Assembly: GCA_027605045.1 (NCBI GenBank)
Contig: JAQFWX010000008.1
Span: forward strand, 1,302,001-1,366,000
Origin: Phallus indusiatus
Taxonomy: Eukaryota > Basidiomycota > Agaricomycetes > Phallales > Phallaceae
Direction of reading: 5' to 3'
Length of the DNA: 64,000 bases
Shown here: one piece after another, positions 13,260 through 25,353 of the stretch
How positions within the stretch are numbered: position 1 is the stretch's first letter
Layout of the letters: each line of letters begins with the position of its first letter
Translations under genes and position numbers: made by a program
The notes under the pieces: generated by a model
What the model was told of the DNA's origin: nothing
The model's database searches: none
Seen by the model: only the letters and a program-made list of their open reading frames with translations

Positions 13260-14110
13260 ATCATAGCTTCACGTTCGATGCATTGGCTACAATTTCAATC
13301 AACGTTTCTTAGAACTTCTAGACTATGATCGGTTTTGGCTGCTCTGCTTCACTCCAAGGGGCTCGTCACATCCTCGGTCGTTCAGATCTTTCTCCCCGGA
13401 AACAGCACCCAGGACTGGATGGACTCCATTCATCCAAATTTTCCTGCTACACTTGCAGGACCCTTCAATCACATTTTCGATAGTGACGATAACGGGCAAC
13501 CCGCTCTTTCGAGTGCCACGTTGAGTTACACTTCAGGTTTAAACATCTATGTGGCGACAGGCTCGTCTACAATTCTACGTACCACAGCTACTAACCAAAT
13601 CCCAAGATTCCTTTCATTATTCATTACACCCGAACAAGGTAGGCAAACAGAATGGACCGACAGTGCTGGCGTTTGGTGTTTGAACACATAACGGAAGGCC
13701 ATAATCGAACGTTGTATGTATGTGCATAATGCTTTCGTCAACACTGATACTTGTATTGCCAGCGTGAGCAAAATAACACAAAGGAAAATGGGCTGTTTCA
13801 ACTCGCAGGAATCTCTTATTATGTGTTTGCACGGCTGTAAGCAATGGCTGGATATTTCAGATTCGTGAAATCAGGCGCGAGGCGAATTCAGGCATCCAGT
13901 TCGATGAGGGAGAGCATACGCGTCTGCATTCATGCAAGAACGTGAACGGAATTTCAATTCTGTTGATCAATGCAGCGCATTTTGAATATCAGGTCTCGGA
14001 CGATCCAAAAAGGCGTTCGGGCTAGGATGGTGGCGTGGGCTGATTGGCAGACTTCTTTGTGTAAGGTTCAAGGTTCACGACGACAGTGGAACCACGGGCT
14101 ATAAAATATT
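13260..14110 (+). pseudogene. Degenerate hydrolase-like relic 2
   Basis: Counterpart of the relic at 3950-4860. It keeps a 118-codon open stretch (13335-13691) with GNSTQDWMDSIHPNFPATL and SGLNIYVATGSSTILR, then loses frame. The C-terminal homologous piece (SAFMQERE, 13920) is frame-shifted and interrupted. The family is not identified. Because both copies are broken but in partly different places, the gene may have been damaged before and after duplication. Confidence 0.45.
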
Positions 14111-14272
14111 CCTCCTACATTGATTTAATTGACAAGATAAAACATACATATACTGAGACAAAATTGAAAGGGAGATTATTCCGGGTAGGAAGAAAAACCA
14201 AATTCAAACTAGTCATGAATATGACTCCAGTGATTGTAAAGATCTCGTAAAATCTGATGGTAGAGGAAAATG

Positions 14273-17192
14273 TTACATAGTTTCATGAGCCTCGACTGAT
14301 TTACACTCTGCTTCATCGCTCGTTCCGGCCTCTACTTCAATATCCTCCGCTTCATCCTTTACTGTATAATAAAATTCGGAGTTATCAGAATCTTGATCAG
14401 AAACTTGCGAAAAAAGTGAGAAATTAAGGCAGCAATTATGACTCAAGTAGGCTCACTGTCAGAAACATCGTCTGATTCAGGTTGAATAGGACATATTAAA
14501 GGAAGACCTAAGATACGAGCAGCTTCATCGCTGTTTGTATCGATGCCCAACACAGCTTGAGCATGCTGGATATACTCAAAACCTCCAGTATCAATAGTGA
14601 GCACACGAAGGGTTCGACGAATTTGAACCTTGAATGAATTTGAGTCGAAACCGAGGGTTTCCATATCAGAACAATATAGTCTCTCGGACCCCAAAGGATC
14701 GAGAGACCACCATGTATCCAGTGTTTCATCGTGTACCGCCGGTTTTGAAATAAAGAAGTATAAATCCTCATAGCCAGAAGTTCCAACCGAACACCTAAGC
14801 CTGGAAGGAATTTGGATGTGCCATGAGAATCCAATAACTAATACAATGACCGTATGTTTGAATAAAATCATCTATAATGACACGACAGTGATGGAATTGG
14901 CGTACCAAGGCAAACCTTACGAGCGCAAACCTCACAAGACATGTGCAATCCATCGGTTCTTGCAAGTAAGTAGCCAATTTGACTGGCATATGCACGAGTC
15001 AATCGTCCATAATCCGAAAAAAAAACATCGCATTCAACCACCACTGTCTGGAGAAAGTTGTCGCTAGCCGAAATGCCCACGGTTGTATCTGCAGGAAAGC
15101 GAATCCTGAAAACATTCAAGTGTGACTCAGTGCCGCTACATGATGGGAAATGTGCTATACCTGAAATGTTCACCACAATCTTCGACACCCAATTTTGTAT
15201 GCCGTATATCATCACGAATAAACCAGGCCAATGATGATGCTTCTTTGCATGGAATAAACCCTAACATAGGTGCATTCGAAGCGTCAAGTGTAGTGTTGTG
15301 TATACCGACTAATAAAATGTCACCGGTGTAGACAGAGTACGCTGGTGCAGAGACGTCCCTCCATATAAGGACATCTATGGCACCATAGAAATCCCATAAG
15401 AAAGAGGGGTTCGGAGGGACATTCAATCTTGGGGATGAACGCAGCATGTCTACTCTTTCCATAATTTTGGTCAACTCCTCTCGAGACAAAGCACTAATGC
15501 GCACCCTCTCCCACTGAGCAGCAGGAACGGCTTGTAGAATATTTGGCGACCATTCCTGATTTTGAAAAATGAATTCACAATAATAATTTTTTATGCACTT
15601 GAAGGATGAGAAAAATGAACTAACAAATACGACAAGCCCGCGTCTGTCTAGAACGTTTACATAAAAAGAGGCAAGATATCCATCCTCGCGGTCTTTGAAG
15701 CCGATAAAAGGGCGAGAGAATGCCAGGTTCCACCAAGATATAACAGCATGGTGAGATATACCCTTCGCCACGTATTCACGGCCTTCCTGTAAGCAGAAGG
15801 CAAACGGTGAGATACAAACAATTGGCAGAATCGTGGTCGGTTCAAGCTCACAACAAAAGTAGATTTCTGAGATGTATTTGAGGAAGAAATTTCATTAAAT
15901 ATTGTGGCAGCTTACTGCATGGTGCGAATCTATGTACCAGCTTAATACATCGCTGAATCCTGGGTTGAATTGTTCAATTGGAATACACCACGCTATATAC
16001 ATATAATAGTAAGCTTTGACTTTCATTTCTTGAAGTGACATCAACGAACAGTTGTGTGTAAAGACAAGGCCAGGGCTTTCTTTCGACGTGATTATCCCGA
16101 ATAGCTGCAACACATTTCGATGTCTTGCACGAAGAATGAGCTACTGTTGATAACCATTTCACAAGAGACGAATGTATTACCGATATCGCAAATACCATTC
16201 CTTTTCTTTTTCAAATTTCTGTTGAAAGTATAAGAATATAGCGAAGAAATAGCTGTATTTTTGTGTGACGCACGGAAATAGCATCACGACCTTTGTAGAC
16301 ACGGACCATCCGTGTTTGACTCTCTTGTTTCCATTGGACTTTCCAGTGTTCAACTTGTCCATTCGAGCTATTATCGAGCACATTTAGATCACAAAGTCTG
16401 ATTTTTTCGAACTGACTATTTTCAGAACACTTCAGAACGCGAACAACCAACGCAACTTACATGAGAGTCCGTCTCATCTGTGTTGCTGCCTATTTGGAAA
16501 TGTATGATACCCCTGAGCTTGATATGGGTCCGGAATGAAACCAAAATCTGTGTCAAAATATATTCGTGCGCACCACAAGATTGTCCCGAAACTCTTCTAT
16601 CTGACTTTGATAACGTGCTAATGAATTTTTTTCACGGTCAGCCGCGAGATATTTCCGAAGGAGTTTCGATTTATATGGTTTATTGAATGACTGGAGATCA
16701 TTAGAGATGTTTCGTAAGCATCTGTTATGTAAAGTGGATTCAGACTCGTAAGTATCTGATATGAGTAGAATTGCATACTGGTAAAAGTCTTCACAACCTT
16801 TCTCGAAGCTGTTAAATGAGTCGGACGCGATTTCATGATTCTTCTTGGTCTCCTCATGGAGTATCTGGAGAATAGTTGTGATTTTGATTGTCAGAGCCTT
16901 ATAATCGTCTTGGTTTTGTTGCATTTGCTGATTTTCTATCAGCACCGTGACTCACGAGTCGAGATCCAAATGACTGACTCACTTGGACGGGCTTTAGTAG
17001 AACCTTGACTAGCTCCGCTGCACCTTTTAGATATGGGAATGGTAGGAGACCCCCTACCGCACTAGCTAATTCAGCAGCCCGGAATGCGTTAGATATCCAG
17101 TCGGTTTCGCTCTGCATAACAGATACTGCGGTTGAAACTGATGGCTCGTGTTCATTCTGAGGGATAGGAGACCTCTTCTTCTGAAAAACCAT
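14273..17192 (-). CDS. MLKL/HeLo-like N-terminal domain plus kinase-like protein, copy C
   Basis: Starts at ATG 17190-17192 (MVFQKKRSPIPQ); exon 1 ends at GTGAGT after GGLLPFPYLKGAAELVK. Exon 2 is helical (NQDDYKALTIKITTILQIL, then a GTATGC donor after EDFYQ) and exon 3 continues with LRNISNDLQSFNKPY. The kinase-like part includes RMVRVYKGRDA. Long 3' exons cover 15771-15136 and 14871-14443. The last exon, after a GTGAGC donor, encodes an acidic tail (DSDNSEFYYTVKDEAEDI) and stops at 14273-14275. The acceptor of the intron before the KLRG strand has CGG where copy B has TAG, so splicing here would need the in-frame AG a few bases downstream. Function is unknown; the helical domain suggests signalling or membrane action, which is inference only. 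Confidence 0.6.
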
Positions 17193-18230
17193 AGCTGGAG
17201 ATGGATCGTGGGTATGGGGTGAATCGATCCGTGTCTTTATTATTTATGTGTCAAACGTACGCTTGAAGTTCTATGCCTGTCAAGGAGACACTGCCTCTGG
17301 GAATTGCCCGTCAACTGGCCCGCATGAGCCATTGATTTTCCAACCAAATAGTCAAAGGCCTAGGCTTCTTTGGTACTAGATGTGTGGCTGTGAACACTGC
17401 AAGTAAGAGGCAGCGACGTGTAACGAGAGCGGTCCAGTTGGTAGAGACCTCGAGTGTCGTGTCATTCTGTAGCATATCCATTAGCAAACAGCTCACACTT
17501 CCAGACCGAACATACCAGCCGGAACAACAACAACGTCCTTTAATTCAACCCTGAAAAAATACCGCCAAGAGGAAAACTCATCAACTCATGGACCCAAACT
17601 TTTACAGAACGCATCCTCTTCGACATCCGAGCCACAAATTCAAAATTTGGAAGAAGAACAAAAAAGATAAAAAAAAGTTCAAGCCATATGGGGCCCAGCC
17701 CTCCACAACGATAGAATCAAAGACATGACACCCGACGACATCAGGGGTTTTTTAGTGGGTATTGCACAAGGGCGATCGCCCTGAGTCCCACACTAGCATT
17801 TTTCCCCTGATCGAACGTCACTGGCATAAGTACAATAGGAACACCCACCCAGGTCACCACGCGTGATTCACTAGCTGTCCGTGAATGCTGGACTATGTCC
17901 AAACACTTTACAGACTTTAGCTCCATTAAAAAAAAAAAACAACAACGTCTTTACGGACACCAGAATCCATTCGAGCGACGAGTACTGTTCGTCATTCGTA
18001 TCATTCCGGCCCTCGGCATCACAACCGTGACATGTTGACATGTTGACACTCAAGCAAGAGGCACCATAAGTCCGCCAGTCCTCAACCTTTTCATTAATTC
18101 TAACCTCCCCTCACAATCACCCTGACGCGTCAACTTCGTAGTATCCTCGAATCGACCGTAGACACTGACAATCGGCATACTCGAGTCAAGCTGCCGATTT
18201 TTTGCTGAGGCAGTGTCGACATTGCCTCTT

Positions 18231-18691
18231 TATGAAGAGATAACGTCATTTAGGGGGGAAACAGCAACGACTGCTGGTCATTTCATTCCGGTAGCTGGAT
18301 TACTTGAATACGTTTCAGCGGAGTCCTGGCTATCTCTGATACACTCTTGGTATATTGGGGTGGCGGAGGCCTCCCGTCGTATTAGCCAATTCAGTGGTAT
18401 GGCACTATGTTCCTGGGGGTTACGGGATCTTCCAGGAAGGTTACTTATCTTCTCCATTATCTATTATCATACATAAATACATAGATTCAAAAATAATTCG
18501 CATAACCATCCCATACTCTGGTGCACTCTGACAGAGAGGGTCCAGGGACATTGAGTAAACGGTCATCTACGTCTCACGAAAGATTTCAATAAAAAAAAGG
18601 CGTCTCAAGTTTTAAATAATGGGCTCTGTACCTCGAGAAGATTTCCTATATATAGAAGACAATCAGTTGAGCGGCAGCCTATGACACTTTG
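18231..18691. other. Intergenic, no recognised gene
   Basis: Contains an 87-codon plus-strand open stretch (18213-18476) of no recognised family and with no splice context that I can defend. Treated as non-coding. Confidence 0.4.
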
Positions 18692-20180
18692 CTAAATTGA
18701 GATTCTTGCCTTGTAATTCTCAGTTCTGAGATTCGACACACGACGCTTAACCCACTCTCCGTTAGTGGTGTTCGGAGGAATATGGGGCATAAGATTTTCT
18801 TCAACAGCCTTCGCTATCGTAGGAGATTCCGTAAGGGCCTCCATGATAGCGGTGCTGTGCGGTCTGCGGGGTAGATACAAATTTAGACGAAGCATGATTT
18901 CCGTATATAAAACGTAGGGTCAAAAAATACCTCAGGAAACATGCCCAACTCCATCTGACGTATTTAGCTTGTTCTCCCGGGGGCGGTGAAGACTAGATCG
19001 TCTATAAATTTGTACAGTTTTAACGAACTCACTTCAATAAAGTTATGGTGAGACATACAAAACTCCACAAGAATAACCTGCAAGTGCGTCGCCTATATTA
19101 CAGACAACATGTCCTTCCAGAGGCTAGGAAATTGTTGTGATATATGCAGTGAACAAATATGCTAGAATATGAAATAACCCACTTTCACATACTTCCAATC
19201 ATTGTTTTTCAGATCATACACCTGTAGACCCCCTAACTTTTTGTGATATACCATTGACTATTATTGAAACAAGGTCAAGATGTCCAACGTTTGTTGCACA
19301 CAGTTTAAAAATTCCTTACCACAGAGCCTAAATCGGTGTGCGGAACTAACGACACTCTGCTGTTATCTACGTAAGCCGGATTGCGAAGGATTCTGCATTC
19401 GCTGAAGGTGTCTAGTTCATATTTGTGTCTCTCGAGAAGACTCCCGGGAGGTAGCTCGAGATATTCGTTCAATATTTCTACAATGGCACGAGTGGTTTTC
19501 TCAGAATCCTCGACAAATATTTTGATTTGAGGCATCCCCTCCATAATAGGGGGGGGATATTCGTTGCCCGAAATATTAGGATACTTTAACACATCGTCTC
19601 TCCATATACTAAATTAACCTATAATCTCAGCACTGTTTTTTTATATCAAAATGATAAAACGCACTTGTAGAATTCGAGTGTATCTCCCGTTCCTTTCTCA
19701 TCAACGATACCTTGGCCTATTCCTTTGAATCTGGAATAGAATGTTAGCATTGCCGAGTCTGCACCGGTAAAGCATCAGTTGCAATCGAGACACGCTGACC
19801 GTGGAGTACGTCCAGCATCTGGTCGCTCAAATTTGGATTTTTCTTCCTGAGGCAATTCCATCGTCTTTTGACTGACCTCCCACATAGATTCTACATCAAT
19901 GTCGTGATTCTTAAGGCTGAAAGGTAAGTATTTTTCAATGAATGCAGAATCATGGAAAGATATAATGACTACCCACTAGAAAAAGCCAATAGTGGTACAC
20001 GCATTCCACAATGCATCCTAAAATAAATGATGATTGTTAAAGGGAAGCAAGTGAACGGCAAGTATGAACTACCTTCTCTGCTTTATCATTGGCCTGCAAT
20101 TTGGCGTAGTCGATCACAACCAAAGGGCAAGTGGGAACGTCGTCTGGAAAATCAGGAAGCGAAGATAAATCCACAGTCAT
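18692..20180 (-). CDS. 2-oxoglutarate/Fe(II) oxygenase (isopenicillin N synthase-like), one frameshift
   Basis: Exon 1 starts at ATG 20178-20180 (MTVDLSSLPDFPDDVPT), typical of agaricomycete IPNS-like dioxygenases, and ends at 20073. Next come exons reading ALWNACTTIGFFYLKNHDI (Tyr codon split by an intron), FKGIGQGIVDEKGTGDT, and 19592-19305 with the first iron ligands (VPHTDLGS). Later exons read LGGLQVYDLKNNDWKYV, GHVVCNIGDALA and VLRSSLHR, which supplies the distal His and follows a GTATGT...TAG intron. The last exon (about 18860-18692) carries the C-terminal tail (TESPTIAKAVEENLMPHIP). After LHR the expected PPGEQAKYVRW lies in another frame, at the CCCCCGGG run 18977-18984. The frameshift, or a base error there, makes it either a recent pseudogene or intact in the living strain. 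Confidence 0.75.
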
Positions 20181-20766
20181 GTTGAAGAAACGGTAGATTG
20201 AGTCAGGTTTATTAAGTTACTTACATATATAGCAGTCCCAACATTTGATGCTTCTCCGCGGAAAGGAGATTCCGACTGCTCTCCGATCATCTTAATATGC
20301 TGAGGTCTTCAGGTTACAAGGCGCTGTCCTGTGCTGTCCCAGGTCGGTTCGGGTGTAGAGGCCGTGATGCCGGCGATGACTACCAGTCATCTCAGACCGA
20401 CCTGTGATATAGGATATACACAGTAATAATAAGACAAACAATACTCTTGAACTTTGAATGTTTGTTCCGTCGTTGCCAGAGCGCCCACTGAAAGATGTAA
20501 TGCTATCACGATCCCGACGTCTGAAGTTTTTTCTCTAACTTCTCCTGTCTAAATCTGAATCGAGCGTTTCGTTACTATTCGACTACAATAATCGAAACTT
20601 GAACCTTCGTACCTATTTCTGGCAGATAGTACTCTCAACGTGCGTTTCCTTTTCTGACTGAGTCATGCTTTGCCAGTTCGCTATCCGAAAAAGTGTCTTT
20701 GAAAATTCATCAGTTTTAGCATGAAGAGAGTCCTCATAATTTTAAACGACACGCACGCCGTCCGTA
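20181..20766. other. Intergenic 5' of the oxygenase gene
   Basis: No gene recognised. Contains the upstream region of the oxygenase gene and unassigned sequence without long ORFs. Confidence 0.4.
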
Positions 20767-21191
20767 TTAACGACCATCGGTCCCAATTCGTCCAAAGCTA
20801 TAGAGGAGTTCACGTTTAACGTCAGAGTGCCTTGGTAAAGCTGCAGGGTGCGTTGTTTCGTTGTTCGCCATACAACCATAAACAACGGCTCCGGGTGACC
20901 CCAACAGTCCGCACACTTTGTAAAGCTTTATATCCTGATAGTTTATCTTAAAACGGGATCCGCTTGAAAGCAGGTTTACAGGTTTACAATAGTCTCGCTT
21001 GAGTAACTTGTTGGTTTCTTGAAAAGAAAGTGAGAAAGCTCGAGAGTTCCATATTTGGTTGGGTTGGTCCAATTTATAAGATGAATGATCCTTTCCGCGG
21101 TAACAAATACATGGACATCATTTTGTTTATCCTTGCCGACAAGTGTTGCGACTGAGGTAGTACCCTGCCCCAGCAGAGTTCTCACATGCAC
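20767..21191 (-). other. Unidentified open stretches, possible relic
   Basis: Two overlapping minus-strand open stretches (71 and 101 codons) in different frames. One reads TLLGQGTTSV near its start and the other GLLGSPGAVVYG, each glycine-rich like a nucleotide loop, which hints at a broken fungal kinase-like gene. There is no HRD, DFG or other supporting motif, so no function is assigned. Confidence 0.2.
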
Positions 21192-22374
21192 ATGTCATTC
21201 GGAGGCGAAAAACTGGGCCTAAATCTGGTACCCAATTTGGAGACGAATCTATTGACATCGCCGGTTTAAGCGTGTTTTTGTACAAGTCTAAGCTATTTCT
21301 TTTCTGTATATTGACGCATGTAATGGTGTAGTCTGGTTTTTTTATTCAACATTCGAATGTTGGTTATGTTCTCATCGATATTTTTAACGATAAGATTATT
21401 TGGTGGTTGTGGTTCGTTGGGTGTTTCTCTGTTTGTGTGTAAGTGCATGGGTTTTATATGTGACGGGAACATTTACTCATTCATTAGTTGGATAAATTCG
21501 TTTAAAAGTCGTTGTGTTTATTAGATTTTATGAATGAGAATTTGATGTGCTCGTAAAATAAATAGACTTGCTTTGTTTATTCCTTATTTCCTTGTTCTCT
21601 CCTTTTTCCCGTAAACTCCGTGGGCAGGATTTGCCACGTCGGCGGCGCTAGGATGACTATGTTATTGCTCTCTATATCCGTAGGGTCACTAAATCGTGGT
21701 ACCTTCGTTAGGCTAAAATGATAATGTAAACCAGTGGAAGATAGATGCTACTCACTGCCCAAATCATCATAGAGCTAACATCTGCGTCGAACATGTACTG
21801 AGAAAAAATCTCGGGACATAATAATTGTTGACAATCGCGAATGGATGAATTGGGAGAAAGATCCAATGGACAAATTATATGGGGGCACTCCGGATGCCAG
21901 AAAACCCAGTTCAGAGTGACTGGTTGCTCTTGATTGTAAGATGATGTTTGAGACTCTCGAGCCCTATTTCGTGCTCAATGAGACCAATCGATGGTTAGAG
22001 TTGTCAATGAAAGAAAAGAATGGACAGTGAAAGTTGAACTTGTTGTTTTAAGTATTAAGAACGTGTGTCACGCGTACGGTTGTCAACTATAATCTAGACT
22101 CAATAACAACGGACTTAATGTCCCGAAAAAGGTTGAAGAACCGCTCGAAAGGATCTCTTATGGTCACTGGGTTATTGATACTGCGGACATACGAAGATCC
22201 GTTTACAACTGAAGGGTATATAATTGTGCAAGAGCAGTTGTAATATACATTGGATTTAAGTAAAAGCGGTGCTAAAACATGGAATAGGCATTAGGCACTT
22301 GAAAATATGAATACAACCGTCGTTTGTTGAGCAGTATGAACTTGAATGGATTAATCGATGACGGCCGGCAGTAC
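21192..22374. other. Intergenic, no recognised gene
   Basis: AT-rich sequence with no long open reading frame and no recognised domain, lying between the unidentified stretches and the second copy of the 0.9-kb repeat. Confidence 0.4.
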
Positions 22375-23240
22375 TGTTGTTCCCGTGACTGATCTGCCGA
22401 TTTGCTATGTCCGGGTGAGTTTTGAACGCTACAGTTACGCTCACTACCATCCTGAGTACATAGACATCCCTTCTTGCCCTCCACGGTGGCAGCGGGTGAG
22501 ATAAGTTTCGAAAATATCCTCACAAACCCACCCATATAGTCGTCTCCAGCAAATTTATATTGCATTCATGTTTGGTATTTCGCCGTTTCTCAAGTTTAGC
22601 CAGCACGAAGTTAACTCCACCGCCTGAGAGTCCCGTTCCTTTCGCCTAGTCTTCCTACGCAGTTCCTGTTTCGTTTCAGCTGGTTTTCACCGGTCTCGCC
22701 ATCAATCTGCCATCGGTCTTCCGTTGGTTTTCGTTTGGCTTTTCGTCGGTCTCTGTTGTATTGCTCGTTTTGCGTTCGTTTCATGAACAACAACCCCGTA
22801 AACCCAACTCGCCAGATTCGTCGCACTTCATTTTTCACCATCCGTCATTGTTTCTGAGAGGATACCAATTGACCCAGTAAATTCGCCTCAGTGCTTTAAA
22901 CTTTCTTGACAGGATTCAAGAGAGTACAGCGTTTGCAACTACGCTCTGCACCCCTATCCGATCCCACTACGAGATGCATAGAATATTTTCAAATCTACTG
23001 GTTTTGGGAAGACGTCGGGCCCCAGTTCCCCGAAAGCCAGCCTTTCTTCCGCCGTTACATTGTCACCTTCGTTCTTACAACTGACGAGGTCTCCTAGTCG
23101 CCTGTCTATCCGTCTAATAGGAGAGAGGTGCCACGATAGAAAGTGATGTATGTACATATAATGTTTGTTGATAACACATACTTTATTGTTGAGAATACTA
23201 TATAGAATGAATCATGTCTTTCTACTAGTCTTCTTAGTGA
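22375..23240. repeat. Dispersed 0.9-kb repeat, copy 2
   Basis: Same orientation as the copy at 8570-9480, sharing the blocks GTGAGTTTTGAACGCTA (22412), CCTGTTTCGTTTCAGCTGGT (22664) and TAGTCTTCTT (23226). It lies directly downstream of the first hemerythrin-type gene. No coding capacity was recognised. Confidence 0.7.
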
Positions 23241-23475
23241 TTAAGGTATGCCACCGACACTGGCGGTCTGTCGCTGACACTATTAGTGGTGGACTTTAAA
23301 AACAACGAGCCTAAGCATAAGGTTTTGCTTGTTCTTTTAAGATCCTGTTGCGTCACGCATTGTGTCAAATTATTGAATTGTTCGCAATTCGGAAAAGAGA
23401 TTATAGGAAACCGGAAAGAAAAAGACTGGGGGGCATAACATGCGTGCATAAGGATGTCGGCCAATGATTGCTGTA

Positions 23476-24446
23476 TCATGGCTTATTAGGGCAGTATTTC
23501 CACCATCTGGATGATAAAGAAAGCAAGGATTAATAATTCCCAAAATAGCCTGATGAAAGCTTACCCTCTGCGAATTGGCGCGATAATATAAGGAAGAACG
23601 ATATTCCGAATCAAACCAGGCAAATGAGGGGGGAAGTGAGGCTTGTACTCGGCCGGAATATTGCTATCCGAAAGATCAGTCGAAAGAAGTTCTTTTGTAT
23701 TATGCCAGGCTCATGCGTAAAAACGTACCCAAATACGAAAGGCATGACGTCGACTAGGCCACCTTCCTTTTTAGCTTCATTGTCCAGTCCGTCTGATATG
23801 GCTTTCAATTCTGCTTCTGTGAAAACCTTCAGTCTCTCCGCTGCCAAATCTTGAACCTCCTGGTCTAGATGTACGAACTGAAAAGAAAAGAGGCAATGAT
23901 TATGCTGCTTTTGGTTGATCGACATCACGTACTAGAACCTCTTTAAAAGATTGCATCAACCCTCGTAAAGCAGAAGCATCAAATTTACTATGGTCGGCTT
24001 TTGCTGCTTTGAATGATGCAGAGAGCTTGTCGAGCTTCTCGTGAATCTCCTTGTGTTGTTCTACTTCGATGGAAAAATCAAGCTTCTTTTGAAGCTCAAC
24101 GAAGAAATATCGTTCTATATAAGAGACCGAAATCAGCTGGTGTTATCTAAAAGCAGGCGGAACCGCTTTGACCTTCCACGCCATGGTGCTTTTCGATTAT
24201 TTCCGTCCACAGGATACAATAACTGAGAAAATTGTTAAGATCGTTTATTGGAGGATTTTCCATATGGCCGTAAATGCTGTTAAATGCATTCTTGAGCGTT
24301 TCGTGAACTATAGGCGATGTAAAAAGAAGAGCAGTTAGCTTTACGCCAGAATAAACAGGCCGTTCTGGTTTGCGCTTACCAACTGTCATGGTCCATTGTG
24401 GTTGTTGATAAATGTCCTTGGGAAATGCATATTTGTCGTCAGCCAT
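23476..24446 (-). CDS. Hemerythrin-domain protein 1
   Basis: Six short exons give about 220 residues. Start is ATG at 24444-24446 (MADDKYAFPKDIYQ); the stop TGA is the complement of 23476-23478. Candidate metal ligands of the HHE fold are all present: VHETLKNAF in helix 1, KHHGVE in helix 2, EQHKEIHEKL in helix 3 and HLDQE in helix 4. The C-terminal end is a proline/aromatic segment (YKPHFPPHLPG, then WWKYCPNKP) as in other fungal members. Such proteins bind a di-iron or other divalent metal site; substrate and partner are unknown. It is the first of three tandem paralogues. No signal peptide is seen, so it is probably cytosolic. A final intron splits a Gly codon before WWKY. Confidence 0.85.
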
Positions 24447-25353
24447 CGTCGCAAGTTGTTCTGTCTCTGATCGAAAATGCTTCGTGAGGGCATCGCCGCC
24501 ATGGTTTATATATACGTTGTACGAACACAGTCGTTTCCTCGGGGTTATGAGTTGAGTGCCCAGATTATGATCCTAGTCCTATCCGCTTAGTCGATCAAAC
24601 ACCGTACTTACCGCAGTAAGTAACGGCGTGCTGTATCCGTGGCTGGATTCAACCTTGCACGGCGTATTTTAGCCGTAAACAGGGCGATGCATGTACGGAG
24701 GATGTGACTTGCGAGATCTAACCCTAAAATGGACCCATAATCTCCCACAACGCGACATTGACGCGTGGATTTCAACGCTTGCCCAGTAGTACTGACATAT
24801 GATATATGATAGATGTGTAATGGAGGAGCGCGTCACGAATGTTGACTCTTTTAGCAATGTCTGACGCTGACGAGCTTCCTTTAAGTTGTTAGACATTCCG
24901 AGCTTGTTAGTAGTGGTGTATGTATTTAGGATCAATGCAAGGCCTGGGCGACTATTAGTATGAGTGAATGGTTTTGGGCACGGATCTTATCGAAAACTTT
25001 CAGTTTGCTGGGAAGTATGTGTTGTGTGTCACCCTATGATGGTCGCGCCCGATGTGTGATCGGTTTCAAGCTCGCTTTCCCCCGTAATTCGTCGAATTCT
25101 GCTACCAAACACGAAAATATACATATTGTTGGGAACGCGCCCTAGTCGTCTTGAACACATTCGGTCAAATCGTTGAGTGCGGTAAAGTCCAGATATATAC
25201 TTCACAAGCTTGCTGACCCTCCTCTAAGCCAAGTTACTTGCTGGGACACACGGTGTCAAGTTGAGATTGTTCATGATTCGGGATGATGTATTGTAGAAGT
25301 ATAGGAAAACAAAAAAGGAGAAACATAGCATGAGTAGGTCGGTGTTTACTCAA
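24447..25353. other. Intergenic between hemerythrin genes 1 and 2
   Basis: Holds the promoter of gene 1 and the 3' region of gene 2. Small open stretches are present on both strands but none has recognisable domains or splice context. Confidence 0.4.

Larger units (their letters stand above)
13020..18230. repeat. Direct segmental duplication, unit 2 (relic + copy C + 5' flank)
   Basis: Second copy of the unit at about 3440-8560, same orientation. It starts with TTATACGAGTAACGATAAGT near 13045 and ends near 18210 (GCTGAGGCAGT). The 5' flank of copy C (17200-18210) is longer than that of copy B because of an insertion-like stretch around 17520-17960, which includes A-rich runs. Confidence 0.8.

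Noticed and set aside
20767..21191. Fungal FunK1-type kinase relic
   Set aside because: Only glycine-rich loop-like strings are visible; no HRD, DFG or other kinase motif, so no family was assigned.
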